Notes: generated from the letters alone by a model not told the origin. 12,325 bases of DNA from Acidobacteriaceae bacterium (GCA_003140785.1 PLKY01000346.1:26338-38662); one strand, 5' to 3'. Counted from the first letter of the stretch, positions 1 to 7,555 are shown. Program-made: numbers and translations.

Positions 1-38
1 TTAAGAGTCGAATGCTCTGCCAGTTGAGCTACGCGTCC
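1..38 (-). tRNA. tRNA-Lys (anticodon CUU), 3' part outside the window
   Basis: Read on the minus strand, positions 38 to 1 give the first 38 nt of a tRNA. The 7-nt acceptor 5' strand GGACGCG is followed by TA, a 4-bp D stem GCTC/GAGC with an 8-nt loop AACTGGCA, base 26, a TTCGA anticodon 5' arm and the 7-nt loop CTCTTAA. Loop bases 34-36 are CTT (window positions 5-3), which decodes AAG, lysine. The numbering fits the canonical cloverleaf exactly. The anticodon 3' arm, variable loop, T arm and CCA end lie beyond the window edge, so those pairings cannot be checked here. Confidence 0.93.
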
Positions 39-114
39 AGGCAATTGGAAATGCCGTGCAGCGGGAGAATGGAAGTACGGATCGAGCAGGCAAAATCTTC
101 GCTGCCCCTTGAAA

Positions 115-142
115 AATATAGCACAGGCCGGAAGGGATTCAA
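115..142 (-). promoter_or_regulatory. Candidate sigma-70 promoter for tRNA-Lys
   Basis: On the minus strand TTGAAT (142-137) stands 16 bp before TATATT (120-115). This gives a start near position 108 and a leader of about 70 nt before the tRNA 5' end at 38. It lies between the stop of the barrel-like gene (171) and the tRNA, so the tRNA need not depend on read-through. This is a motif match only. Confidence 0.5.
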
Positions 143-170
143 AAGCCGCTGGCGATGGGTGCGGAGATGA

Positions 171-1862
171 TTAAAAAGTGAAAGCCAATCCGGCGCTGAC
201 GCCGCGCTGGTCTTGCGCGAATATGAGCACGGAGCCATCGCTTAGCATGTAAGGGCGATAGCCTTCCGCAAGCATGTTTCTCACGTCGAGCAGGGCTTCG
301 ATTCCGCCTGTGCCTTCGCGTCGCGTGCAAATTGGCTGGCGGAGATGAACGTTGAGATACGGATCAGCTGCATCGACTGCGAACGGCGCCACTTGGGTTA
401 CGGTGTCTTCCGGCTGCCATCGATAGCTTGCGCGCCACTTCGTTCCCGTGCCTTCCAGCGTTCCCGAAAGCGAGAGAGTGTAGGTCTGCACGCGGCGAGG
501 ACGGGCCGCCCCGAGCGCCTGCGCAATCGGCATAGGACGGGACGCCACTGGCATTGCAAGAGCGTCTCCATTGGCATAGCTCACCCGAACGTGATTGCCG
601 CCGGGAAGACGGTGCTCGACGACGGCCATCATTCCGGTGGTGGCAAACTCAGGCCCCGCGATTTGCGACATGCCACTTGCCCGGTCATACAAGAGGCTTG
701 TGCTGCTTGGGAACGGGTGGCCAGCTGCGATGCGGGATGCAGCGTCGATGACTGGATTCCGGATGTTGTCGGCAAAAAGCACCACAGACATCCCGGACTC
801 ATCTGTCTGGCGCTCCCAGCCGATTTCCTGGTGAAGGCCGCGCTCGAGCGCCAGCTCGCCGTTCTGCAATGTGATTGCCGGCAAGTAGTCGTCTGCCTGC
901 GAACCATTGTCTGCGTGCAGTGTAGGCATGATCGTAGTCATCCGATATTGGATGATTGAGGCACCATCGCGCCAGCCGAACGAAGCAAATGGCAAAGCAG
1001 CGACGACCGTGTTTGGGGAGTTCTGGCTGAATCGCGCAATCACTTGTTCGGAGCCGACCTCGCCTTCGAATTCATCGCCGAGGTTCACGTTCTCCGAGGT
1101 GCGCAGCGCGGCTTCATCCACACCGTTAAAGCCGGGGCCTTCGATTTCAGGCCGGATTGCAATGGCTGCCAGCGACTGGACGGACCCAGCAAAACCAAGA
1201 TCCTGGCGGAAGCCCAGCATCGATTCCATTCCCGCATCGGTGCCCGGGGCGAAGTCAACGCGCGCCAGCAACTCCCGGCTATCGGAGGGAGTGTTCTCCA
1301 CAGATGCGGTAAGACGTTCGCCGCTCTCGCCGAAAGTCCCTTCGTTGCCTGTAGCCATCAAGCGCGCCTTGAGCTTGGGCTGGGAAGCGGTGCCATCGGA
1401 AACAACAAGCAGCGGGCCATCCTCAAGCCAGCGTAACAATGGGCGATTCGCAGCCGAACGCAACGTCCATGCCCAGTCGTCTTTTTGCGCGTTGGCAGCG
1501 CGGGGTTGGGCCGGCAACCACTGCATCACTTCGTAAAGGGTGCTGAGCGTGAGATTCACGACAGTCTCGCGACGTACGTGGACATTTTCGCGCAGCGCTG
1601 GCAAAAAGGATGTCCCCATGGCCTTGACCGCGTAGCGGCCCGGGACGATAGAGGGAATGGTGAACTGACCTCTGTCGTTGGTGTAAACAATGGCGAGAAT
1701 GCTGAGGTCTGGACGCAGCAACTGCACGACCGCGCCGATCTGGGGCACTCCGGCGGAGTTACGCACCACGCCTGAAATGGATCCGGGAGCAGCCCCCAAC
1801 AACGGAACGGCGCCCAGAGCAATCAGCGCGATGAAGAAGGCGAAATGAAGCCTGCGCATCAT
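171..1862 (-). CDS. Exported carboxypeptidase-regulatory-like domain protein with C-terminal barrel-like region
   Basis: About 563 aa when started at the ATG pair 1862/1859. I chose this start because it puts a clean Sec signal peptide at the N-terminus: basic MMRR, a hydrophobic stretch, then cleavage near LLGAAPG (about residue 24). The open frame runs on upstream to 2024, but that would bury the signal peptide behind about 54 residues and overlap the previous gene. Residues ~28-105 look like a CarboxypepD_reg/Ig-like fold (GSISGVVRNSAGVPQIGAVV, then DRGQFTIPSIVPGRY). The remainder is rich in alternating polar and hydrophobic stretches and ends in the aromatic pattern GVSAGLAFTF, as in outer-membrane barrels. 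I see no TonB plug domain, so it is shorter than Oar-like receptors. It follows the GWxTD gene on the same strand after 106 bp and is probably co-transcribed. The barrel call is inference; the substrate is unknown. Confidence 0.75.
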   Translation of the reverse strand: MMRRLHFAFFIALIALGAVPLLGAAPGSISGVVRNSAGVPQIGAVVQLLRPDLSILAIVYTNDRGQFTIPSIVPGRYAVKAMGTSFLPALRENVHVRRETVVNLTLSTLYEVMQWLPAQPRAANAQKDDWAWTLRSAANRPLLRWLEDGPLLVVSDGTASQPKLKARLMATGNEGTFGESGERLTASVENTPSDSRELLARVDFAPGTDAGMESMLGFRQDLGFAGSVQSLAAIAIRPEIEGPGFNGVDEAALRTSENVNLGDEFEGEVGSEQVIARFSQNSPNTVVAALPFASFGWRDGASIIQYRMTTIMPTLHADNGSQADDYLPAITLQNGELALERGLHQEIGWERQTDESGMSVVLFADNIRNPVIDAASRIAAGHPFPSSTSLLYDRASGMSQIAGPEFATTGMMAVVEHRLPGGNHVRVSYANGDALAMPVASRPMPIAQALGAARPRRVQTYTLSLSGTLEGTGTKWRASYRWQPEDTVTQVAPFAVDAADPYLNVHLRQPICTRREGTGGIEALLDVRNMLAEGYRPYMLSDGSVLIFAQDQRGVSAGLAFTF

Positions 1863-1968
1863 CACTCGTTTTGGTAAACCGGCGGCGTCCCTGGCAGACC
1901 TGTTCCTGAAAAATCCCGCGCGAGCTTGCCGATCTGAAGCCGGATCGCTCTGTTGCGCACGATACATA

Positions 1969-3693
1969 CTATTCCACGACAAAAGGCGCCGATTGCGCAA
2001 TCTCTTGTTTTGAGATTTCGTCACTTACCTGAATCGTTACCTTGTACTTTCCAGGTTGAAGACCAGCCAAAGGGAATGAGTTCTCTACGGTAATCTGGTC
2101 GCTGTGCGCTCCCAAGTCCTTTGAATCCACTTCCTTTTCCAAGAGAATGTTGTTGTTGACGAAGTCGACGATGCGGTAAGTTACCTTCGCTTCATTACTC
2201 TTGGTGGCCTCATTGATGCCGAGGTTATACACCTGCATCCAGAAATTGAGCTGCTGGGCGCGTTTGAAACTGACCGGTGTGGCCGGATTGGCGCTCACGC
2301 GCGGCCGGATAAATGTATTGCTGATGACGAAATTGCCACTTCCGATCGAATGCGAATCGACGGGATTCATCTGGTCGGCAAGGATCAGCGTGGAAGTGGC
2401 CAGTTTCTCGTCATGATATTCGGGCACTTCTATTGCTCGGCCATAGACGCCAACGTGATCCGGGTTATTCACGTCCTTGATTGCGATGTCGAGGCGGTAG
2501 AGACCAGGCAGCAAAGGTACTGCCTTCCAGTAAACCGACTGACGATCCAGTGACTTCTCGAGCAGCTCGGCCGGTTGCTCCACCTCAACTGTGTCCTCAA
2601 AGGTCTGCACGGTCTTGTGAGTAATGGTAGTGACCTTGCCCAGAATGTTCACCACGCCCTTTGCGACTCCGTCTTTTGTCACGAACGTGACGTCGCGGTT
2701 CTTCATCTGGATGGTGATGGGAACGAGCACCGTGTTTTCCGTCACTTTGACGAAATCGGTGCGGACATCGAAGGGAAAGATCGGGCCGGTGATCAACTTG
2801 TGCTCGGAGATGAAGTTATCGAGATCCTTGAATTTGATGGGTGGTGGTGCGAAGAGCTTGGAAGCAAGTTCGATGCGGTCGAATTCTTTCGAGGACTGCG
2901 AAGAAGAAAGAGGACCCGTGCCAAGGTTCTCAAATCCGCCCTTGAATCGGTCGGCCTTCTTGGCCATCCCCATCTCTTCCCATTGCGTGGCGCCCATGCC
3001 GGGAACGTGGAGCAACGCGTCTTTTTCCCCGCGGTCGATCGTGAAGTGATAGTCGCCGCACATGCATGTATCGACAAACTCAATATCAATGTTGTCGCCG
3101 ATGCCCTCTAAATAGCGGTAATGCCAAACCTCGAAGGGAAACGTGGAGGTCTCGCCGCCGCCTTCATCCATGGGGCGCTGATAGCTGCCGCCCGAGGGAT
3201 GCGAGTCGACGGAATCGGGCGCACCGAAGGCAATGTAGATGTGCCCACGATCAGTCTTCCAACCGGGTTTGCCGGCAGCATAGTGTTCATTGGCGTAGGC
3301 GATACGCCGGTAATGCTCTTCGCGAAATTCGTTGTCGGGTGAGTCGGGGTTTGGATTGCGGCGAAGCCAAAACTGCTCGATAAAGGCGTCCCGCTCTTCG
3401 TCGTTGCCAAGGTTTCTGAAGGCCTTTCGCTCTTCATCTGAGATGATGTAGGCGACATCCTGGTCGAGCCAGGACTTATAGGCTCCTTTCAACTCCTGCC
3501 GCACAGCCCTTTGAGCTTGAATCTGCTCCCTATCGCTGCGCGATCGTTTGAGGGGGTCGACGTCCTGATCCTGCCCTGCGGGTTGTGCTTGGGTGGGCTG
3601 ATCACCGGATTGGGCTCTAAGACCAGCTGCGGGCACAAATACAAAGCCGCAACCAAGCGCGAAACATAGGAAGGTACGACGGTTATACATCAT
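1969..3693 (-). CDS. GWxTD domain-containing exported protein
   Basis: 574 aa. The N-terminus MMYNRRTFLCFALGCGF carries an RRxFL sequence that resembles a twin-arginine motif, then a hydrophobic core and a likely cleavage at GLRAQ (about residue 28). A charged, Gln-rich linker follows (about 29-68). Next is the GWxTD region: YKSWLDQDVAYIISDEER at 72-89, the FWLRRNPNPDSPDNEFREEHYRR stretch (108-130, aromatic/Arg/Asn-Pro-rich), and the name motif GWKTDRG at 144-150 leading to IYIAFGAPD. The C-terminal half (about 300-574) looks like beta-rich repeats. GWxTD proteins are common in Acidobacteriota and Bacteroidota and have no established biochemical role that I know of. Two tandem ATGs are possible starts: the second, at 3690, has GAGG 5 nt upstream, while the first has AGGAG at 13 nt. 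The barrel-like gene follows, suggesting a two-gene envelope unit. Confidence 0.88.
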   Translation of the reverse strand: MMYNRRTFLCFALGCGFVFVPAAGLRAQSGDQPTQAQPAGQDQDVDPLKRSRSDREQIQAQRAVRQELKGAYKSWLDQDVAYIISDEERKAFRNLGNDEERDAFIEQFWLRRNPNPDSPDNEFREEHYRRIAYANEHYAAGKPGWKTDRGHIYIAFGAPDSVDSHPSGGSYQRPMDEGGGETSTFPFEVWHYRYLEGIGDNIDIEFVDTCMCGDYHFTIDRGEKDALLHVPGMGATQWEEMGMAKKADRFKGGFENLGTGPLSSSQSSKEFDRIELASKLFAPPPIKFKDLDNFISEHKLITGPIFPFDVRTDFVKVTENTVLVPITIQMKNRDVTFVTKDGVAKGVVNILGKVTTITHKTVQTFEDTVEVEQPAELLEKSLDRQSVYWKAVPLLPGLYRLDIAIKDVNNPDHVGVYGRAIEVPEYHDEKLATSTLILADQMNPVDSHSIGSGNFVISNTFIRPRVSANPATPVSFKRAQQLNFWMQVYNLGINEATKSNEAKVTYRIVDFVNNNILLEKEVDSKDLGAHSDQITVENSFPLAGLQPGKYKVTIQVSDEISKQEIAQSAPFVVE

Positions 3694-3722
3694 TGCCTCA
3701 AAGATACTCCTGCGATCCCCTT

Positions 3723-3751
3723 ATTTTACGAGTCTCAACGGGTCGGAGCAA
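3723..3751 (-). promoter_or_regulatory. Candidate sigma-70 promoter for the GWxTD/barrel pair
   Basis: On the minus strand TTGCTC (3751-3746) and TAAAAT (3728-3723) are separated by 17 bp. The -10 matches the consensus at 5 of 6 positions and the -35 at 3 of 6. The start would fall near 3716, about 23 nt before the ATG at 3693, with AGGAG in between. Motif-based only. Confidence 0.42.
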
Positions 3752-3997
3752 GGATTTGCATGAGGCCGCCCTATCTTTGGACGTCATGGCTGAGAAAAGG
3801 TAACCGGGACTGGGGTCAACTTACCCCTTTGTCTTGCCCCCGATGTCCAATTGCGAATAGGCAGCGATTCTGAGACCATACAGAACAGCCGCTCGTCAAG
3901 AAAACAGAATCAAGCCAAACTCGCAGTTTTCGTGGATCCTCGGGTGATTGCGGATGAATGAGAGGCTCATGGGGAAGTGTGTCTCATTTCCGAGAAA

Positions 3998-4009
3998 TTA
4001 GCGCGCTAA
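3998..4009. promoter_or_regulatory. Perfect 12-bp palindrome, candidate operator
   Basis: TTAGCGCGCTAA is its own reverse complement across all 12 bases. It lies about 118 bp before the adaptor start and 305 bp before the GWxTD start, in the only regulatory space shared by the two units. The form suits a dimeric repressor of the TetR or MarR type, but no such regulator is encoded in the window. Confidence 0.3.
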
Positions 4010-4126
4010 ATCTAAGGCAAACTGCATTTCTGCCAAGGTACCGGAACGAGTACTGAGGAAACCGGGAACTGCAAACGCAAACCTTGCGTAGACTAAACTG
4101 GGAGAAGCCTGGAGCAGCCAACTCAA

Positions 4127-5503
4127 ATGAAAAAGATCCTCTTAATTGCTCTTGCCATCATTGTGACCGCTGGACTGGTTGGCTTTATGGTCTATAAGCA
4201 GCAGTCAGGGTATACAAAGGTGCTCACCGCGAAACTTGTGAAGCAGGACCTGGCCACAGTGGTGAGCGGCACCGGTCAAATCAAGCCAAAGACCTATGTG
4301 AACGTAGGTGCAACTTCATTCGGGCGCATTACGCACCTTTATGTGAAGGAAGGCGATCACGTTAAGAAAGGGCAGATCATTGCGACCGTCGAGAACGTGC
4401 AGCCCGAGGCAAACGTAGACGCCCAAAAGGCCACCATCGCTGCTGCGAAAACCGACATTGCCTCCTATATTGCCGCGGAAAAGACCGGGGAGGCCAACGT
4501 AGAGCATGCCAAGGCCGACCTCGAACAGAAGAAACTGGATTGGCAGCGGGCGCAAGGCCTCTATCAAGCAGGAATCATGGCAAAGCAGGATTACGACGCC
4601 AAGAAGGCCGCCTATGACACCGATGTGGCATCGCTGGATCAGGCAGTCGCCGGTCTCAATCAGGCCAAAGCGCAGACGGATTCGGCGCGCGGGCATTTAG
4701 GGACCCAGGTTGCCACATTGCGCTTCAATGAGGATGCATTAAGCAAGACGGTTTCGACGGCCCCGTTTGACGGTATTGTGACCAATCTGCCGGTCCGCGA
4801 AGGTGAAACGGTGGTTGTCGGCATTCAAAACGCCGAGGGTTCTACGCTAATGACGCTCGCCGATATGAGCATAATTACGGCCGAAGTCAAGGTGGATGAG
4901 ACCGACGTAGTGAACATTAAGATCGGTCAACCAGCCGATGTTACGGTAGACGCTATTCCCGGAAAGGTGTTCAAGGGACACGTCACACTGGTAGGGGATC
5001 AGGCGCTGTTGCGCTCCACCGGTGTTGCAACATCGCAATCGACAACTGGCACAGAAGAGGCGAAGGATTTCAAAGTCGTGGTCACCTTGGACACACCTTC
5101 CGATGAGCTGCGCCCTGGACTCTCGACTACGGCAAAGATCACCACGGCGAAGAAGTCCAATGTGCTGTCGCTCCCGATTCAGGCTTTGACGATGTATGCG
5201 CCTCCAGCTCCCGGAAGCAACGGCAAGGTTGAGGCGGCTTCCACCGCGGTTCCCAGTGCGACCACTCCAGCGAAGCAGGGTGTTTTTGTAATCGAGAAGG
5301 ATGCACACGGAAGACAGCGTGCGAAGTTCGTTCCGGTCACCACGGGAATAACTGGAGCCACCGATATTGAAGTGCTGACGGGATTGAGCGCCGGCCAGGA
5401 AGTTGTCACCGGACCTTACAAGACCTTGCGTGTCTTGAAAGACGGCGCGTTGCTGAAGAAGGACACCGAGAAACCAGTCACTCCCGGAAATGGGAATTCC
5501 TGA
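4127..5503 (+). CDS. macA-like: MacA-type periplasmic adaptor subunit of an ABC/RND exporter (HlyD family)
   Basis: 458 aa. It has a short cytoplasmic MKK, one membrane anchor (about 4-23) and no lipobox, so it is probably an inner-membrane-anchored periplasmic protein. After the anchor come the first lipoyl half (about 55-92, with GRITHLYVKEGDHVKKGQ), a long alpha-hairpin/coiled coil rich in Ala, Lys and Gln (about 95-205), the second lipoyl half (about 210-245, APFDGIVTNLPVREGE), a beta-barrel domain (about 250-345) and a C-terminal membrane-proximal domain. In this family the hairpin docks on an outer-membrane channel, bridging it to the inner-membrane pump. A low-complexity Pro/Ala/Ser/Thr segment (about 358-385) interrupts the last domain. 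An ATPase gene follows after 117 bp, which points to the ABC (MacAB-like) rather than RND use. The ribosome site is weak (GGAG 12 nt upstream). Confidence 0.9.
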   Translation: MKKILLIALAIIVTAGLVGFMVYKQQSGYTKVLTAKLVKQDLATVVSGTGQIKPKTYVNVGATSFGRITHLYVKEGDHVKKGQIIATVENVQPEANVDAQKATIAAAKTDIASYIAAEKTGEANVEHAKADLEQKKLDWQRAQGLYQAGIMAKQDYDAKKAAYDTDVASLDQAVAGLNQAKAQTDSARGHLGTQVATLRFNEDALSKTVSTAPFDGIVTNLPVREGETVVVGIQNAEGSTLMTLADMSIITAEVKVDETDVVNIKIGQPADVTVDAIPGKVFKGHVTLVGDQALLRSTGVATSQSTTGTEEAKDFKVVVTLDTPSDELRPGLSTTAKITTAKKSNVLSLPIQALTMYAPPAPGSNGKVEAASTAVPSATTPAKQGVFVIEKDAHGRQRAKFVPVTTGITGATDIEVLTGLSAGQEVVTGPYKTLRVLKDGALLKKDTEKPVTPGNGNS

Positions 5504-5641
5504 TCGTCTCGCAGTTCAGGCAGTCTCACAATTCAGACAAGCGCAGGGACAGCTGCACAGTTGGGCCAGCCCCTCGAAGCATAACCGGACTTTCTGCAAC
5601 AGGGAAAGGATGGGATTCGGATGGCTGTGGGGAGCATGAGG

Positions 5642-6394
5642 ATGACCGAGGTCGACACGCAGCAGGTTTCACCGCCCCAGAGCGACATTATCGTCGTCGA
5701 GGATCTTTGGCGCACATATGACATGGGCTCGGAGCAACAGGTGCAGGCCCTACGCGGCGTCTCTTTGCGCATCAAGCACAACGAGTACGTTGCGATCATG
5801 GGTCCGTCCGGATCCGGCAAGTCGACACTCATGAATCTGATCGGCTGCCTGGATACGCCTTCAAAGGGCAAATACTGGTTGAACGGTCAGCTGGTAAGCG
5901 AGTTGGACGACGACGAGCTTGCCAGAATCCGCAATAAGGAAATCGGTTTCGTCTTTCAGACCTTTAACCTGCTGGCGCGCGCCAGTTCGCTGCACAACGT
6001 GGAGTTGCCACTGATTTACAACGGCACGCCGGCAGCAGCGCGTATTGAGCGAGCCAAGGAATCGCTCAAAAATGTCGGCCTCGAGAGCCGCATGTATCAC
6101 AAGCCCAATGAGCTCTCCGGCGGTCAACGGCAACGGGTCGCAATCGCCCGCGCATTGGTGAACAGCCCCTCCATCATTTTGGCCGACGAACCCACAGGCA
6201 ATCTGGATTCGAAGACCGGCATTGAGATCATGGCCCTTTTCGACACGCTGCACGCCAAGGGCAACACCATCGTTCTGGTCACGCATGAGCCGGATATTGC
6301 CGACTACGCGCATCGCGTTGTGCATATTCGCGACGGTCAGATTTTCTCCGACGAACCGTCGAAGCGCTTTCGCAAAGACGCAGCGCACGTGTAA
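5642..6394 (+). CDS. MacB/LolD-type ABC transporter ATP-binding protein
   Basis: About 250 aa, a stand-alone nucleotide-binding subunit. Motifs, counted from the ATG at 5642: Walker A GPSGSGKST (54-62), Q-loop Q106 in FVFQTFNLL, signature LSGGQRQR (158-165), Walker B IILADEP (178-184, catalytic Glu 183) and H-loop H215 in VTHEP. All residues needed for ATP hydrolysis are present. The sequence is closest in style to the MacB, LolD and FtsE group, which powers mechanotransmission-type exporters. I prefer ATG 5642 because GGGGAG sits 7 nt before it; ATG 5621 and 5636 are in frame with poorer spacing. In MacB the ATPase is fused to its permease, but here it ends after the nucleotide-binding domain and a terminator follows at once, so the membrane partner must be elsewhere. 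Confidence 0.93.
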   Translation: MTEVDTQQVSPPQSDIIVVEDLWRTYDMGSEQQVQALRGVSLRIKHNEYVAIMGPSGSGKSTLMNLIGCLDTPSKGKYWLNGQLVSELDDDELARIRNKEIGFVFQTFNLLARASSLHNVELPLIYNGTPAAARIERAKESLKNVGLESRMYHKPNELSGGQRQRVAIARALVNSPSIILADEPTGNLDSKTGIEIMALFDTLHAKGNTIVLVTHEPDIADYAHRVVHIRDGQIFSDEPSKRFRKDAAHV

Positions 6395-6413
6395 GAGCCA
6401 AGCCGTCCAGTCC

Positions 6414-6449
6414 GAGCCGGGAGATCAATTCTCTCGGCTCATGTTTTTT
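6414..6449 (+). terminator. Strong rho-independent terminator after the exporter ATPase
   Basis: GAGCCGGGAGA (6414-6424) pairs with TCTCTCGGCTC (6430-6440) as an 11-bp stem with one G-T wobble and a 5-nt loop TCAAT. It is followed by ATG and a run of six T. It begins 20 nt after the ATPase stop, so the adaptor/ATPase transcript ends here and the regulator downstream is likely expressed separately. Confidence 0.88.
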
Positions 6450-6519
6450 GGTGACAAGGCCGATGAATGTGCTGACGGTCGTGTTGAGGCGACCGGTTCT
6501 GCGGAGGCAAGGCACGCTG

Positions 6520-7459
6520 ATGGCAATGCATACTGCCCCTCAAATTCAATCGAGCACACCTGTTTCAGATGCCCGGCATCTTGAGCTTGAGACGCAGGTC
6601 ATTGCCCAGATGGTGCATATTAATTCGGGTTGGCGCAAACTTCTTCTGCAGGCCGAGGTGGTGGCGCCCCATTTGCAACTCGCTGCGATCGAAGGCGAAA
6701 ACGGGTCTGGAAAACAAACGCTCGCACGATTCCTCCATAGCCGGTCGCCCCTTTCGAAATCGACATTTACAGCGCCACGATGCGCGCGAGTGGCTGGTGA
6801 CGGAAGCGGATCCCGCGATGATGGCAGGATTCATCTATCTCGATCGCGTCGATCTGCTTGCATCACCCGGCCAGGGATTGTTGCTGGGTCTTTTGAAAGC
6901 GATGCAGGATCGACCGCCGGGCCGTGCGGTTCTCTTGGCTTCCTCGGATGTCTCGTTGCGACAAATGGCGGGACAGGGGCTTCTGATGCCCGATCTTGCT
7001 TTCCGATTGACCGCGGTGCGCTTTGCCGTTCCACCGCTGCGGCAACGCCGAGAGGATATCGCCCCGTTGGCGCAAGAGCTGCTGTCCCGCATTTGCGCGC
7101 GCTATCAGCAGCGGCCTGTGACGTTGGGTCCCGGTGCGCTGGCACGCCTGTTGCAGCACAATTGGCCCGGGAACATCCGCGAATTGGCCAGCGTGCTCGA
7201 GGCTGCTTTGCTTGAAGCGGCGAATGGCATGGTTCGCGCGGAAGATCTGCTGCTAACTTCCGATATCGAGATCGGCAAGCCGGCGCAAAATGCGCCCCCC
7301 CGCATAGAGAATCTCGCCCTCGATGCCGTCATCCACAATCATGTGCAATATGTGCTCGAGATCAATCACGGGAACAAGCTGCGAGCGGCGCGCCAACTTG
7401 GCATCAGCCGTTCGACGCTCTACCGCGTCCTCGGGAATGAAACCGTCTTGGCGCACTGA
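6520..7459 (+). pseudogene. Fis-type AAA+ regulator (sigma-54-activator-like), frameshifted
   Basis: The frame opened at ATG 6520 (GGAGGCAAGG lies upstream, 6503-6512) runs through Walker A GENGSGKQ (residues 59-66) to HSRSP at 6750. The homologous reading then continues one base later from 6752, in the frame giving HLQRHDAREWL, GFIYLDRVDLL, PPLRQRREDIAPLAQELL, NWPGNIREL and the Fis helix-turn-helix GNKLRAARQLGISRSTLYR, to the stop at 7459. Ignoring one C of the CCCC run (6748-6751) joins the halves into a 312-aa protein. Compared with NtrC-type activators, Walker A to Walker B is about 20 residues shorter, GAFTGA is absent, and Walker B reads YLDR instead of FLDE. There is no receiver or other input domain. 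It may be a true pseudogene, or an intact gene with a sequencing error in the C run. Its place behind the exporter suggests local control, unproven. Confidence 0.8.
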
Positions 7460-7532
7460 AGAACGTCCGCCGCTGATCTGAGTCATCCGCGAAGAGGAAA
7501 TTGCCCAGCAGAGTTGTCCTCCCAAGGAATAA

Positions 7533-7555
7533 GGGGCCCGAAGAATCTGGGCCCC
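7533..7555. repeat. 7-bp GC inverted repeat between regulator and DUF885 gene
   Basis: GGGGCCC (7533-7539) and GGGCCCC (7549-7555) are perfect inverted arms around a 9-nt loop. No T run follows on the plus strand (ACAAAAAC does), so it is a poor intrinsic terminator. It could be a transcript-end hairpin, an attenuating leader element or part of a dispersed repeat. Confidence 0.45.

Larger units (their letters stand above)
3694..4126. other. 433-bp divergent intergenic region
   Basis: This separates the minus-strand GWxTD unit from the plus-strand exporter genes. It holds the GWxTD promoter candidate (3723-3751), a small GGGGT/ACCCC inverted repeat (3812-3827), a 5-bp-arm repeat ATGAG-AGG-CTCAT near 3956-3970 and a perfect 12-bp palindrome (3998-4009). 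I found no convincing sigma-70 promoter for the plus-strand adaptor gene and no credible small ORF. Confidence 0.6.

Noticed and set aside
907..1536. 209-codon plus-strand open frame inside the barrel-like gene
   Set aside because: It has no ribosome site and no recognisable domain, and it lies opposite a gene with a signal peptide and family features; it is an antisense shadow of GC-rich coding DNA.
1863..2024. 54-residue N-terminal extension of the barrel-like protein
   Set aside because: It would place a long charged segment before an obvious signal peptide and overlap the GWxTD coding end; the ATG pair at 1862/1859 is better.
4065..4078. GG-N10-GC match upstream of the adaptor gene, resembling a sigma-54 promoter
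   Set aside because: Beyond the GG and GC it matches the -24/-12 consensus poorly (GGGAAC and ACGCA), and the nearby regulator lacks GAFTGA, so there is no reason to invoke sigma-54.
5504..5620. Remnant of a permease gene between adaptor and ATPase
   Set aside because: The 117 bp show no recognisable permease reading in the visible frames, so a deletion scar cannot be supported from sequence alone.
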